Shown piece after piece: positions 44,534 to 52,076 of a stretch of DNA of 64,000 bases. The position numbers were made by a program, and so were the translations under genes. The stretch comes from Pseudomonas bananamidigenes (lineage in GTDB: Bacteria > Pseudomonadota > Gammaproteobacteria > Pseudomonadales > Pseudomonadaceae): assembly GCF_001679645.1 (NCBI RefSeq), contig NZ_LRUN01000010.1:62001-126000 (forward strand). Reading direction: 5' to 3'. Under the pieces are notes generated by a model, which had not been told where the DNA came from, made no database searches, and worked only from the letters and a program-made list of their open reading frames with translations. Position 1 is the stretch's first letter. Each line of letters opens with the position of its first letter.

Positions 44534-44742
44534 TGAAACACTCCCTTTAAGGCAAAGCGCCCGTTTCAACGGCCTTCATTGTTTTGTCACCCGACTTGTT
44601 ACGCTCATGAAACACCTGCCCATGAACCCTTGTTCCAGAGCTTTGCAATGGGTACGGGCAGTTGTTTCGCCCGGGCTTTGTTTCAATCGTGAAACAGCTT
44701 TTGTATCAAGGCTGCACACCCATTCGCCAAGTCGTTGAAACC
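44534..44742 (+). promoter_or_regulatory. Cluster of TGAAAC-type half-sites upstream of fapA, candidate enhancer
   Basis: Seven related 7-mers on both strands: TGAAACA at 44534 and 44608, the rc of TGAAACG at 44562, TGTTTCG at 44663, TGTTTCA at 44679, TGAAACA at 44690 and TGAAACC at 44736. The 44679 and 44690 copies form a perfect palindrome (44679-44696, 4-bp spacer). They lie 19-227 bp upstream of the -24-like element at 44761, as expected of activator sites for a sigma-54 promoter. Confidence 0.5.
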
Positions 44743-44760
44743 CCTGAACATTTAAAAACC

Positions 44761-44775
44761 GGCACAGCTTTCGCT
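44761..44775 (+). promoter_or_regulatory. Candidate sigma-54 (RpoN) promoter of the fap operon
   Basis: GGCACAGCTTTCGCT: GG at 44761-44762 and GC at 44773-44774 separated by exactly 10 bp, with GGCAC matching the -24 consensus and TCGC differing by one base from TTGC at -12. A start point near 44786 would leave a leader of about 43 nt before the fapA GTG. The 343-bp gap 44486-44828 holds no gene. Confidence 0.5.
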
Positions 44776-44828
44776 CTCTCCTTCACAACGCTGACTAGGG
44801 CCAGCCCACTGAAGAAGGAATTGCCGCC

Positions 44829-45278
44829 GTGGGAAACATCAACAAAGCCTTTACCTGCCTTCTGCTGATCGGATCTGCAGCCAGCACTTTCCTCAGTTTC
44901 AACGTTCAGGCCGAAGGCAATGGCGTGATCGTGCTCAATCGCGAAGTCCAGCCGATTCCGATCGGGCGCAGCGCCCCGGGCAAAGACCCTTACCCGACCA
45001 CAGTCAATGCCAACCCGTCCGGCCGCATCGACCAGGCAATGACCAGCACCGAACTCAATGACGGTGACTTTGCCAGTGTAGCCAGTGGCTCATCGATCCG
45101 CGGCAACATGGCAATAGGCTCCAGCCTCCCCGGCACCAACGTCCTGACCAATCCGAACGGCCTGCCCGGCATGACCGCCGGCCATGGCGGCGGCGGTGGC
45201 GGCACGATTTCCAACACCATCAACCGTTCCCTCAGCAGTGGTCTGGCTCCGCTGACCCGCATGGCCGGAGGCCAATGA
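44829..45278 (+). CDS. fapA: Fap amyloid system protein FapA
   Basis: 149 residues with a signal peptide (to about SFNVQA) and a mostly disordered Gly/Ser/Asn-rich mature chain (VNANPSGRIDQAMTSTELND, ending SSGLAPLTRMAGGQ). FapA is a periplasmic chaperone-like factor that affects which Fap subunit is exported and how FapC aggregates. The start is a GTG with GAAGGAA upstream. It is the first gene of fapABCDEF; fapB starts 1 bp after the stop. Identified mainly from synteny and composition. Confidence 0.85.
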   Translation: MGNINKAFTCLLLIGSAASTFLSFNVQAEGNGVIVLNREVQPIPIGRSAPGKDPYPTTVNANPSGRIDQAMTSTELNDGDFASVASGSSIRGNMAIGSSLPGTNVLTNPNGLPGMTAGHGGGGGGTISNTINRSLSSGLAPLTRMAGGQ

Positions 45279-45279
45279 G

Positions 45280-45849
45280 ATGAATCGTTCCCTGATCCTT
45301 CTGGCACTGCTTGGCTGCACCAGTGCAATGGCCGACCCAAGCGCCGTGGACAGCGCCAACATTCAGAACTCGGGCGTGCAGTACAACGGCAATTTCAACG
45401 TCAACCAGGCCGCCGGCGACCAGCAGCAACAGACCAACGTCAAGTCGATTGCCATCGGCACGTCGGCCAGCGCCACCACCAGCGTTCACCAGAAAATCGA
45501 CACGCCCGCCGACCGCTCGCTCAACGCGAGCTCGACCATTGGCGGCAACGCTTTCAGTAACGGCAACGGCGCACTGGGTGTGAACCAGGGTTCCGGTGCC
45601 AACAACCAGATGGCCAACGCCATGCGGATCAGCATCAGTGCTGCGCCGCAGAGCATGGACGACAGCGCACTTTCTCAACAGAACGTGGCGCTGTTACCGA
45701 ACTCAGGAGCAACTGGTACCCCCGGCAGTCGCCAGGTCACGACAAGTGATCAGGCCTTCACCGGCAGTCGCGGGGTCATCCAGGTGAACCAGAGTGCCGG
45801 GGTGGGGAACCGAATGGCTAACACCCTGAGCATCCGGGTCGCTGACTGA
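45280..45849 (+). CDS. fapB: Functional amyloid minor subunit/nucleator FapB
   Basis: 189 residues, signal peptide MNRSLILLALLGCTSAMA. The mature chain consists of amyloid repeats with the Asn/Gln pattern VQYNGNFNVNQAAGDQQQQ, GNGALGVNQGSGANNQMAN and VIQVNQSAGVGNRMANTLS, the three imperfect repeats typical of FapB. It is thought to nucleate FapC fibrils on the cell surface. The ATG follows the fapA stop by 1 bp. Confidence 0.92.
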   Translation: MNRSLILLALLGCTSAMADPSAVDSANIQNSGVQYNGNFNVNQAAGDQQQQTNVKSIAIGTSASATTSVHQKIDTPADRSLNASSTIGGNAFSNGNGALGVNQGSGANNQMANAMRISISAAPQSMDDSALSQQNVALLPNSGATGTPGSRQVTTSDQAFTGSRGVIQVNQSAGVGNRMANTLSIRVAD

Positions 45850-45920
45850 CCCAAACAAGAAGCAGTGCAATTAGAAAGTACCAACACTTAACCAACTAAT
45901 AAGCACGACGGAGAAACACC

Positions 45921-46889
45921 ATGAAACCTACAATGGCTCTCAAACCACTGGTTTTCGCACTCGCCGCAGTGATGGCAATCGCAGCTCAGGCAGGCGGCCG
46001 TGATGAACATCACGGTCATGATCATGGACCCAAAGGCCCAACCCTGGAAGAACTGCTGCAAATCACCGCCGGTGCAGGCGCTGCAGTGATCGACCAGCAA
46101 ACCAGCGACGGCAACGTGGTGCTGAACCAGGGCACCAACAACAATGCCAACGCCAGCAACGCTGTCAACGGCGCCAACGGCAACATCGGCATGAACAACG
46201 CCGCAGGCGATGGCAACCAGCAAGACAACGCCGCCGCACTGGCCACCGCTGACGAAAGCTTCATCTTCGGCGCTGCGGTTTCCGCCTCCAGTGCAACTCA
46301 AATGAACACCGGCAACACCGTTGCGAACTACTCCAGCACCGCCAATGCCAGCCTCAACAACGTCGGCAACGGTGGCTCGGGCAACATCGGCGTGAACAAC
46401 GCTGCCGGCGACTTCAACCAACAGAAAAACAACCTGGCAATCGCTGTATCCGGTGGTCGTGTAGCTAACGCCGCTGCTGCCGCCAACCAAACCTCGACGG
46501 GCCTGGGCGTCGCCAACAACGGCACTCAAACCTACAAAAAAGATACCCTCACTGGCACTGTCAACGCCGCCGGCGCATTCGTGGCCGCAGGCACCGCAGT
46601 CACCAAAGACGATGATCATGGTCACGGTGGCTATGGCAACAACGACAGGGGCCATGGCAAAGATCAGAAATCTGACTTCGTTGCCGTGGGTGTCTTCGGT
46701 CTGGCTGGCGTGACCACTCAACAAGTGCTGACTCCAGACGGCTGGAAAAACCCAGTCACCAACACCGCCAGCATGACCAACGTAGGCAACAACTGGTCCG
46801 GCAACGGTGGCTTCAACAACGCCGCCGGTGTTGGCAACCAACAAAGCAACTCGCTGTCCATCGCTGCAGGTTGCAAAGCCTGCATGTAA
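45921..46889 (+). CDS. fapC: Major functional amyloid subunit FapC
   Basis: 322 residues. Signal peptide to about Ala24, then a His-rich stretch (DEHHGHDHG, 28-36). Three amyloid repeats sit at about 65-109, 127-176 and 279-317, each with a N-I-G/G-F and N-N-A-A-G-x-x-N-Q-Q core. The linker between repeats 2 and 3 is about 100 residues with a second His/Gly stretch (230-248). The C-terminus is CKACM, carrying the conserved C-x-x-C. It forms the extracellular fibrils that stiffen biofilms. GGAG precedes the ATG. Confidence 0.95.
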   Translation: MKPTMALKPLVFALAAVMAIAAQAGGRDEHHGHDHGPKGPTLEELLQITAGAGAAVIDQQTSDGNVVLNQGTNNNANASNAVNGANGNIGMNNAAGDGNQQDNAAALATADESFIFGAAVSASSATQMNTGNTVANYSSTANASLNNVGNGGSGNIGVNNAAGDFNQQKNNLAIAVSGGRVANAAAAANQTSTGLGVANNGTQTYKKDTLTGTVNAAGAFVAAGTAVTKDDDHGHGGYGNNDRGHGKDQKSDFVAVGVFGLAGVTTQQVLTPDGWKNPVTNTASMTNVGNNWSGNGGFNNAAGVGNQQSNSLSIAAGCKACM

Positions 46890-46903
46890 TCGCGATCGAA
46901 ACG

Positions 46904-46925
46904 AAAGCCCCGGAAACGGGGCTTT
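46904..46925 (+). terminator. Intra-operon terminator between fapC and fapD
   Basis: Stem AAAGCCCCG/CGGGGCTTT with a GAAA tetraloop, then TTTTCC. It sits 14 bp after the fapC stop and 28 bp before fapD. It looks like an attenuator that lets the abundant amyloid subunit be made in excess of the export and processing genes downstream. Confidence 0.7.
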
Positions 46926-46952
46926 TCCTCAGTCCGCACAGGCGTATCGATC

Positions 46953-47633
46953 ATGCGCAAGACAACCCTCCTCGCTCTGCTTTGCCTTTCCGGCCTCGCC
47001 CAGGCGGCCCAGATGCCCGTGGCTGCCCTGCCCGGTGGCACGCTCATCTACAAACACGTACAAAGCATCCGCGAGCGCAAGTTTTCCGACATCGTCGAAC
47101 AAAAAACCGATTTCAGCTGCGGCGCCGCCGCTCTGGCAACGGTACTGCGCCAGGCTTATTGGCTCGACGTCGATGAAGAGCACATCATCAAAGGCATGCT
47201 GGTCAATTCCGACCAGGAGCTGGTCCGTACACAGGGCTTCTCCATGCTGGACATGAAGCGCTACATAGAAAGCATCGGCATGCGCGCCAGGGGCTACAAG
47301 ATCCCACCGGAAAAACTCGACGCGGTCACTATCCCGGTGGTGGTACTGATGGAAATTCGCGGCTACAAGCATTTCGTGGTGTTGCAGCGGGCGGACAAGG
47401 ATTGGGTCTACATCGCAGACCCGGTCTTAGGGCACAAACGCTACAACCATGATGACTTTGTCAAAGGCTGGAACGGTATCGTCTTTGCGATAGTCGGCCC
47501 CGGATACGACAAGAGCAATGCATTGCGCAGTCCTCCGGTACCGCTGACCGCCAAGAACAAGCTCGATACTTTCAACCCCGTCAAAGATGCTGAATTGATG
47601 GACTTCGGGTTCATACAGAGCGACTTCTTTTAA
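46953..47633 (+). CDS. fapD: Fap C39-family cysteine protease FapD
   Basis: 226 residues, signal peptide ending LAQAAQ. Papain-like C39 domain with Cys56 in KTDFSCGAAAL, His140 in YKHFVVLQ and Asp156 in YIADPVLG as the likely triad. In the Fap system it acts in the periplasm and is needed for amyloid export, probably processing subunits or the pore. Located directly after the fapC terminator; 44 bp separate it from fapE. Confidence 0.93.
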   Translation: MRKTTLLALLCLSGLAQAAQMPVAALPGGTLIYKHVQSIRERKFSDIVEQKTDFSCGAAALATVLRQAYWLDVDEEHIIKGMLVNSDQELVRTQGFSMLDMKRYIESIGMRARGYKIPPEKLDAVTIPVVVLMEIRGYKHFVVLQRADKDWVYIADPVLGHKRYNHDDFVKGWNGIVFAIVGPGYDKSNALRSPPVPLTAKNKLDTFNPVKDAELMDFGFIQSDFF

Positions 47634-47677
47634 TCGCCGATTATAAAGAGTGGGGCTGGATGTCCCGGGAGCAGCAG

Positions 47678-48424
47678 ATGAAAACCTCATACTGGCTGGC
47701 CGCCGCCTGCCTGGCAGCGAGTGCGTCAGGCTATGCCAATGCAGGATTCAAACCCATAGAAATCCAGGACTCGGAGCTGTCTCAGCTTCGCGGTCGTTAC
47801 GTCATGCCGGGGCGGATCATCAGCTTCGGCATTGTCATGAACAGCACCTGGCGCAACGCCAGTGGCGATCTGATCGGGGCTACGACCTCGATGCAACTGC
47901 AGGCTGCAACGATAAAACCCGAATTCTACGTCTCGACCATCAAGGAAACCGGCAACGGCAGCACCCCGCAAACGGGCACCGGCACCGTGACTGGCGGAGC
48001 GGGACTCAACAGTTCCCAGGGCGTGACCCAAAGCGTTCGCGCCGCCGGCGACGGCAACTCGGCCTACAACAACGTCGCCATCAATGTTTCCGAGGCCAAT
48101 CAGGCACCGGCACTGGTGCCGGCTCAGGGCCAGGCCCTGGTTGCCGGACAAACGATTACCGGCAGCAATGCGGCCGGCAGCGTCGCCGTTTCGGCCACAG
48201 GCGGCGGCGTACAGATGGCCATCCAGGCCGCCGGCAATCAGGGCACCGCCCTGCAACAAGTGGCCCAGGGCGGGCTGCTGCAGAACACTCGCTTGCTCGG
48301 TAACGCGAACGTCGTCAACAACCTGACAACACTCAACGTAGTCCTGAGCAACAACGGCATGAGTGCCGGCGCTCTGGACTGCAATCTCTCTCAACTAAGA
48401 GCACTACGCAATATCGGATATTGA
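47678..48424 (+). CDS. fapE: Fap amyloid minor component FapE
   Basis: 248 residues. ATG 47678 gives a direct signal peptide (MKTSYWLAAACLAASASGYANA) and has GGGAG 6 bp upstream, preferred over the in-frame ATG 18 bp earlier. The chain holds amyloid-like Asn/Gln repeats (VTQSVRAAGDGNSAYNNVAINVS; GGVQMAIQAAGNQGTALQQVAQ). FapE is a minor fibre component and resembles FapB/FapC in pattern but is less repetitive. Synteny with fapD and fapF supports the call. Confidence 0.9.
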   Translation: MKTSYWLAAACLAASASGYANAGFKPIEIQDSELSQLRGRYVMPGRIISFGIVMNSTWRNASGDLIGATTSMQLQAATIKPEFYVSTIKETGNGSTPQTGTGTVTGGAGLNSSQGVTQSVRAAGDGNSAYNNVAINVSEANQAPALVPAQGQALVAGQTITGSNAAGSVAVSATGGGVQMAIQAAGNQGTALQQVAQGGLLQNTRLLGNANVVNNLTTLNVVLSNNGMSAGALDCNLSQLRALRNIGY

Positions 48425-48470
48425 ACTACGCTGAGTCTCGATCCATTGGGCTTAAAGGGACGGCTTATTC

Positions 48471-49778
48471 ATGTATCGATCAGTATCACTGCGTGCCGCT
48501 GTATGTTTGAGTACTCTTCTACCCGCGGCGATGCTGCAAGCAGCACCCGATGCGGATGTTGAAACCTTGAAACGGGAGCTTCTGGAGCTCAAGCAACGAT
48601 ACGAAGTGCAACAGAAAGCCCTGGCGGTGCTCGAACAACGGGTGCGCCAGGTCGAGGATCAACCGGCTTCACCTCCACCCAAGCGTCTGGCCAAGTCGCC
48701 AGCCGACATGAAAGGCAATCCCAAAGTGGCCGCCGGTACCGGCGCCGCAGCAGCGTCGGGGGGCGCAGCGGGGGGCAGCGGGGCTTCTTACGGGCAGTCG
48801 CTGGCCGATGACTCGCAACCGGCACAGAGTGTGTCCAACCTGTACGACGAGGCCAGCGGCTTCTTCGGCGGTGGCAAGTTCAGCTTTGAAACCGGCATCA
48901 CCTATTCGCGTTACGACACGCGCCAGTTGATTCTCAACGGTTTCCTGGCACTGGACTCGATCTTCCTGGGCAACATCAACCTTGACCGGATCAAGGCCGA
49001 CACCTGGACCCTCGACCTGACGGGCCGCTACAACTTCGACAACCGCTGGCAATTCGACCTGAACGTGCCGGTGGTGTACCGCGAATCGACTTACCAGTCC
49101 GGCGGCGGCAACGGTGGCGCATCCAACGTCACTACCGAGCAGGACGTCACTCGCGATCCAACCATTGGCGACGTCAACTTCGGTATTGCCTACAAGTTCC
49201 TCGACGAATCGGTCAATACGCCGGACGCCGTGGTATCCCTGCGGGTCAAGGCGCCTACGGGCAAGGACCCGTTCGGTATCAAGCTGCGCAAGACCAACGA
49301 CAACAGCAACCTGTTCGTGCCTGACACCCTGCCCACCGGCAACGGCGTCTGGTCGATTACACCGGGCATCTCGCTGGTCAAGACATACGACCCTGCGGTG
49401 CTGTTCGGCAGCCTCTCTTACACCCATAACCTGGAGGAGTCGTTCGACGACATCAGCTCTACCGTCAACCAGAAAACGCCGGGCAAGGTCCGGATCGGCG
49501 ACAGCTTCCAGATCGGTGCGGGCATCGCCTTCGCACTCAACGAAAAAATGAGTATGTCGTTCTCGGTCTCCGACCTCGTACAACGCAAGAGCAAGCTGAA
49601 ACAGGATGGCGGAGACTGGCAATCGGTGGTGTCCAGCGACGCCAACGCCGGTTACTTCAACGTCGGCATGACCATCGCGGCCACCGACAACCTGACCATC
49701 GTGCCCAACCTGTCCATCGGCATGACCGACGATGCCCCGGACTTCTCCTTCAGCCTGAAATTCCCGTACTACTTCTGA
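48471..49778 (+). CDS. fapF: Fap outer-membrane secretion channel FapF
   Basis: 435 residues: signal peptide (to about LQAAP), a predicted coiled coil at about 30-63 ([20 protein letters not shown]), a Gly/Ala-rich linker (about 85-105), then a beta barrel ending in the outer-membrane signature [10 protein letters not shown]. In FapF the N-terminal coiled coil trimerises and gates a 12-strand barrel that exports the amyloid subunits. AAGGGA precedes the ATG. Last gene of the operon. Confidence 0.94.
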   Translation: MYRSVSLRAAVCLSTLLPAAMLQAAPDADVETLKRELLELKQRYEVQQKALAVLEQRVRQVEDQPASPPPKRLAKSPADMKGNPKVAAGTGAAAASGGAAGGSGASYGQSLADDSQPAQSVSNLYDEASGFFGGGKFSFETGITYSRYDTRQLILNGFLALDSIFLGNINLDRIKADTWTLDLTGRYNFDNRWQFDLNVPVVYRESTYQSGGGNGGASNVTTEQDVTRDPTIGDVNFGIAYKFLDESVNTPDAVVSLRVKAPTGKDPFGIKLRKTNDNSNLFVPDTLPTGNGVWSITPGISLVKTYDPAVLFGSLSYTHNLEESFDDISSTVNQKTPGKVRIGDSFQIGAGIAFALNEKMSMSFSVSDLVQRKSKLKQDGGDWQSVVSSDANAGYFNVGMTIAATDNLTIVPNLSIGMTDDAPDFSFSLKFPYYF

Positions 49779-49790
49779 CCGCCACAAATG

Positions 49791-49827
49791 AAAAGGCCCG
49801 CTGCGAGTGCATCGCAGCGGGCCTTTT
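49791..49827. terminator. Bidirectional terminator after fapF
   Basis: Perfect 15-bp stem AAAAGGCCCGCTGCG/CGCAGCGGGCCTTTT with an AGTGCAT loop. It lies between the convergent fapF (ends 49778) and the sigma-54 activator gene (ends 49859) and probably serves both. Confidence 0.9.
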
Positions 49828-49858
49828 CAGCTTCTTCCTTCCGAAGAAGCACCGCGCC

Positions 49859-51184
49859 CTAGCGGATCTGGTGTTTGTGCAGCAAACGATAGAAAGTCGG
49901 CCGGGAAACCCCCAGCACCTTGGCAGCCACACTGAGGTTGTCGCTGTGGCGGTTCAGCACATCGCAAAGCGCCTGGCGTTCGGCCCGGGTCTTGTAGTCT
50001 TCAAGGGTGCCCATCGGCGTGGCAAACGACTGCTGACTGATCAACCCCAGGTCGCGTGCCTCGATCTGCCGACCTTCGGCCAGCACCAGGCCGCGACGCA
50101 CGCGGTTGGCCAGTTCCCGCACATTGCCCGGCCAGTCGTGCTTGCCCATGGCGATCAGCGCATCTTCACTGAAACTGCGTGGCCGGCGACCGGTCTCGTG
50201 GCTGTAGAAGTGGGAAAAGTGGTTGGCCAGCATCGACAGATCACCATGTCGTTCGCGCAGCGGTGCCGTCACCACCTGGAGCACATTGAGCCGGTAATAC
50301 AGATCCTCACGGAAACGCTTCTTCTCGATGGCAGCTTCAAGGTCCACGTGGGTTGCCGCCAGTACACGCACGTCTACCGGGATCGGCTGGCTGCCGCCCA
50401 CTCGTTCGATGTGTTTTTCCTGGAGAAAACGCAGCAGATTGGCTTGCAGTTCCAGAGGCAGATCGCCGATCTCGTCGAGAAACAATGTTCCGCCGTTGGC
50501 GGCCTCGATGCGTCCGACCTTGCGCTGATGAGCGCCGGTGAACGCGCCCTTTTCATGGCCGAACAGTTCGGACTGGATCAGATGCTCGGGAATCGCTCCG
50601 CAGTTGATCGCCACGAACGGTTTGCTGTGTCGCTGCGATTGCCGGTGCAGAGTGCGGGCGACCAGCTCCTTGCCGGTACCGCTTTCACCGCGAATGAGCA
50701 CCGGCGACTCGGTGGGCGCCAGTTTGCTCAGCAGCTTGCGCAGCTCGCGAATCGGCTTGCTGTCGCCCAGCAATTCGTGTTCCGGCTGGTCCACATGAAT
50801 CGTGCCCTGGCCGCGCAAACGCGCCATGCCGAACGCCCGACCGAGGGTGACTTGCACCCGCGACACGTCGAACGGCAGGGTATGAAAGTCGAAGAACCAC
50901 TCGCAGACGAAGTCGCCAACATTCTGCAGCCGCAATACTTCCTGATTCAGAACGGCGATCCATTCGGTGCCGCTGCGACTGATCAACTCCTTGACGGCTT
51001 CCGGTCGTTCAAGATGAAAGGGCTGCAAACGAAGCAGGCCGACATCGCAACTGCGGTCAGCGGCATTTTCCAGACTGCAACTGTCGACATCCCAGCCGAC
51101 CGCCCGTAAACCGGGCAGCAATCGGTGACAGTCGTCACAAGGGTCGACTACCAATAAACGTCGTAACGCAGGCGCTTCGCTCAT
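49859..51184 (-). CDS. Sigma-54-dependent activator with VpsR-type N-terminal domain
   Basis: 441 residues. The N-terminal 130 residues (LLVVDPCDDCHRLLPGLRAVGWDV and on) resemble a receiver-like domain without a clear phosphorylation pocket, as in the c-di-GMP-binding activator VpsR. The AAA+ domain has Walker A GESGTGKE (166-173), the sigma-54-contact motif GAFTGA (213-218) and Walker B GGTLFLDEIG. The C-terminus is a Fis-type helix-turn-helix (LSVAAKVLGVSRPTFYRLLHKH). It faces the fap operon across a shared terminator and is a candidate activator of fap. A 24-bp inverted repeat lies just before its start. Confidence 0.88.
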   Translation of the reverse strand: MSEAPALRRLLVVDPCDDCHRLLPGLRAVGWDVDSCSLENAADRSCDVGLLRLQPFHLERPEAVKELISRSGTEWIAVLNQEVLRLQNVGDFVCEWFFDFHTLPFDVSRVQVTLGRAFGMARLRGQGTIHVDQPEHELLGDSKPIRELRKLLSKLAPTESPVLIRGESGTGKELVARTLHRQSQRHSKPFVAINCGAIPEHLIQSELFGHEKGAFTGAHQRKVGRIEAANGGTLFLDEIGDLPLELQANLLRFLQEKHIERVGGSQPIPVDVRVLAATHVDLEAAIEKKRFREDLYYRLNVLQVVTAPLRERHGDLSMLANHFSHFYSHETGRRPRSFSEDALIAMGKHDWPGNVRELANRVRRGLVLAEGRQIEARDLGLISQQSFATPMGTLEDYKTRAERQALCDVLNRHSDNLSVAAKVLGVSRPTFYRLLHKHQIR

Positions 51185-51528
51185 GACTGTTCCTTGGCGC
51201 CAAATTATGGGAAATGATTGTAAAAACAGTCATTTGGCACACCTGGCTGTAACGTTAGCAAGAATTTGACGGCGCCTTGTATCGATTGCTTATAGGCGTA
51301 CAAGCGAAGCAGTTATAAGAACCTGTTTTGTTAGTTGGCTATCGACTCGATTCTTTCAGCCAGCTTTCAAAAAGCGTCGTAATAAGGATTGTATGAAAGA
51401 AAGTCGAAATTTCTTCAAATCCTGTGTGACCTGCCGGCAGGTTGCGTGCATCAGTACAAGTAACTCGCCGAACGGTAAGCCCAACCGACGGCACATCACT
51501 TGATTGGGCACTACAGAGAGAAGAACCC
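51185..51528. other. Intergenic region upstream of the sigma-54 activator
   Basis: 344 bp between divergent genes. It holds the inverted repeat at 51212-51235 and a GACCTGCCGGCAGGT dyad at about 51429. Nothing codes convincingly here. Confidence 0.45.
51212..51235. promoter_or_regulatory. Inverted repeat before the sigma-54 activator gene
   Basis: AAATGATTG at 51212-51220 and CAGTCATTT at 51227-51235, complementary at 8 of 9 positions with a TAAAAA spacer. It starts 28 bp upstream of the activator start codon, a position suited to autoregulation. Confidence 0.4.
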
Positions 51529-51795
51529 ATGACCGCCCCGCTCCGTATCAACGAAGCTCTTTTGATTGCCAACCGCGCATTTAAACCTTTCCAATGCGTG
51601 GCCTGGGCCCCACAAGACGGCAATGGCGAACTGAGCCTGACCGTCATCGACCGCACCAATTCGCAGATTGGCCGCACCCGCATTCCAAGCAGCGCCTATT
51701 CCGACCCGGCCCAACTCGAGCATTTGTTGCAACAGGCCCGCGCCGAACTGAGCGATGAGGGTTACACCCTGCAGTCCTGGTCGATGCCACATTGA
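51529..51795 (+). CDS. Hypothetical small cytoplasmic protein
   Basis: 88 residues without signal peptide. A beta-rich first half (FKPFQCVAWAPQDGNGELSLTVIDR) is followed by a helix (PAQLEHLLQQARAELSDEG) and YTLQSWSMPH, a compact alpha/beta pattern common in small Pseudomonas proteins. No family recognised. GAGAGAAG before ATG 51529 decides the start against the frame from 51442. A strong terminator follows directly, so it is a single-gene unit. Confidence 0.75.
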   Translation: MTAPLRINEALLIANRAFKPFQCVAWAPQDGNGELSLTVIDRTNSQIGRTRIPSSAYSDPAQLEHLLQQARAELSDEGYTLQSWSMPH

Positions 51796-51797
51796 TT

Positions 51798-51837
51798 AGA
51801 GGGCTACGCGGATGACTTTCAAGTCATCCGCCCTCTT
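51798..51837 (+). terminator. Strong terminator after the small hypothetical gene
   Basis: AGAGGGC and GCGGATGACTT pair with AAGTCATCCGC and CCTCT around a two-base loop; a small three-base bulge interrupts one side. It begins 3 bp after the stop codon. Confidence 0.8.
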
Positions 51838-51939
51838 CCGTTAGTTGCCAAATCCTTATTAACTTCAGCTTCTTTGTATAACGCTCTTCGATACTTTCGC
51901 GCCTGAATGCTTGTCAGGCTTGCGACTGGTTCCAAAAGT

Positions 51940-51999
51940 CACTGTTCTGGCACAGTGCGACCCTCCACCTGTTAGTTCTGTCAGTTGTACTTGCAACTG
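51940..51999. promoter_or_regulatory. Two dyads upstream of the delta-60 repeat gene
   Basis: CACTGT/ACAGTG at 51940-51957 (6-bp spacer) and CAGTTG/CAACTG at 51982-51999 (6-bp spacer), starting 42 bp apart. They share the 6-N6-6 layout. They lie about 80-140 bp upstream of the ATG at 52077 and are candidate regulator sites. Confidence 0.35.
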
Positions 52000-52076
52000 T
52001 TCAGGGATTGAATGTTTCGCCATGCCGTCACCGACCGCTCTCACGGATCCGGGTCGACGCGCAAGGAGAAGCATGC

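Noticed and set aside
44829..49778. Curli (csg) system
   Set aside because: The subunits carry Fap-type N-Q repeats and C-x-x-C, with a C39 protease and FapF-type barrel, and lack CsgG/CsgD-type genes.
51231..51250. TGGCAC followed by GGCTGT, looked like a sigma-54 site
   Set aside because: GG and GC are not 10 bp apart and the -12 part does not match; it also points away from the activator gene.
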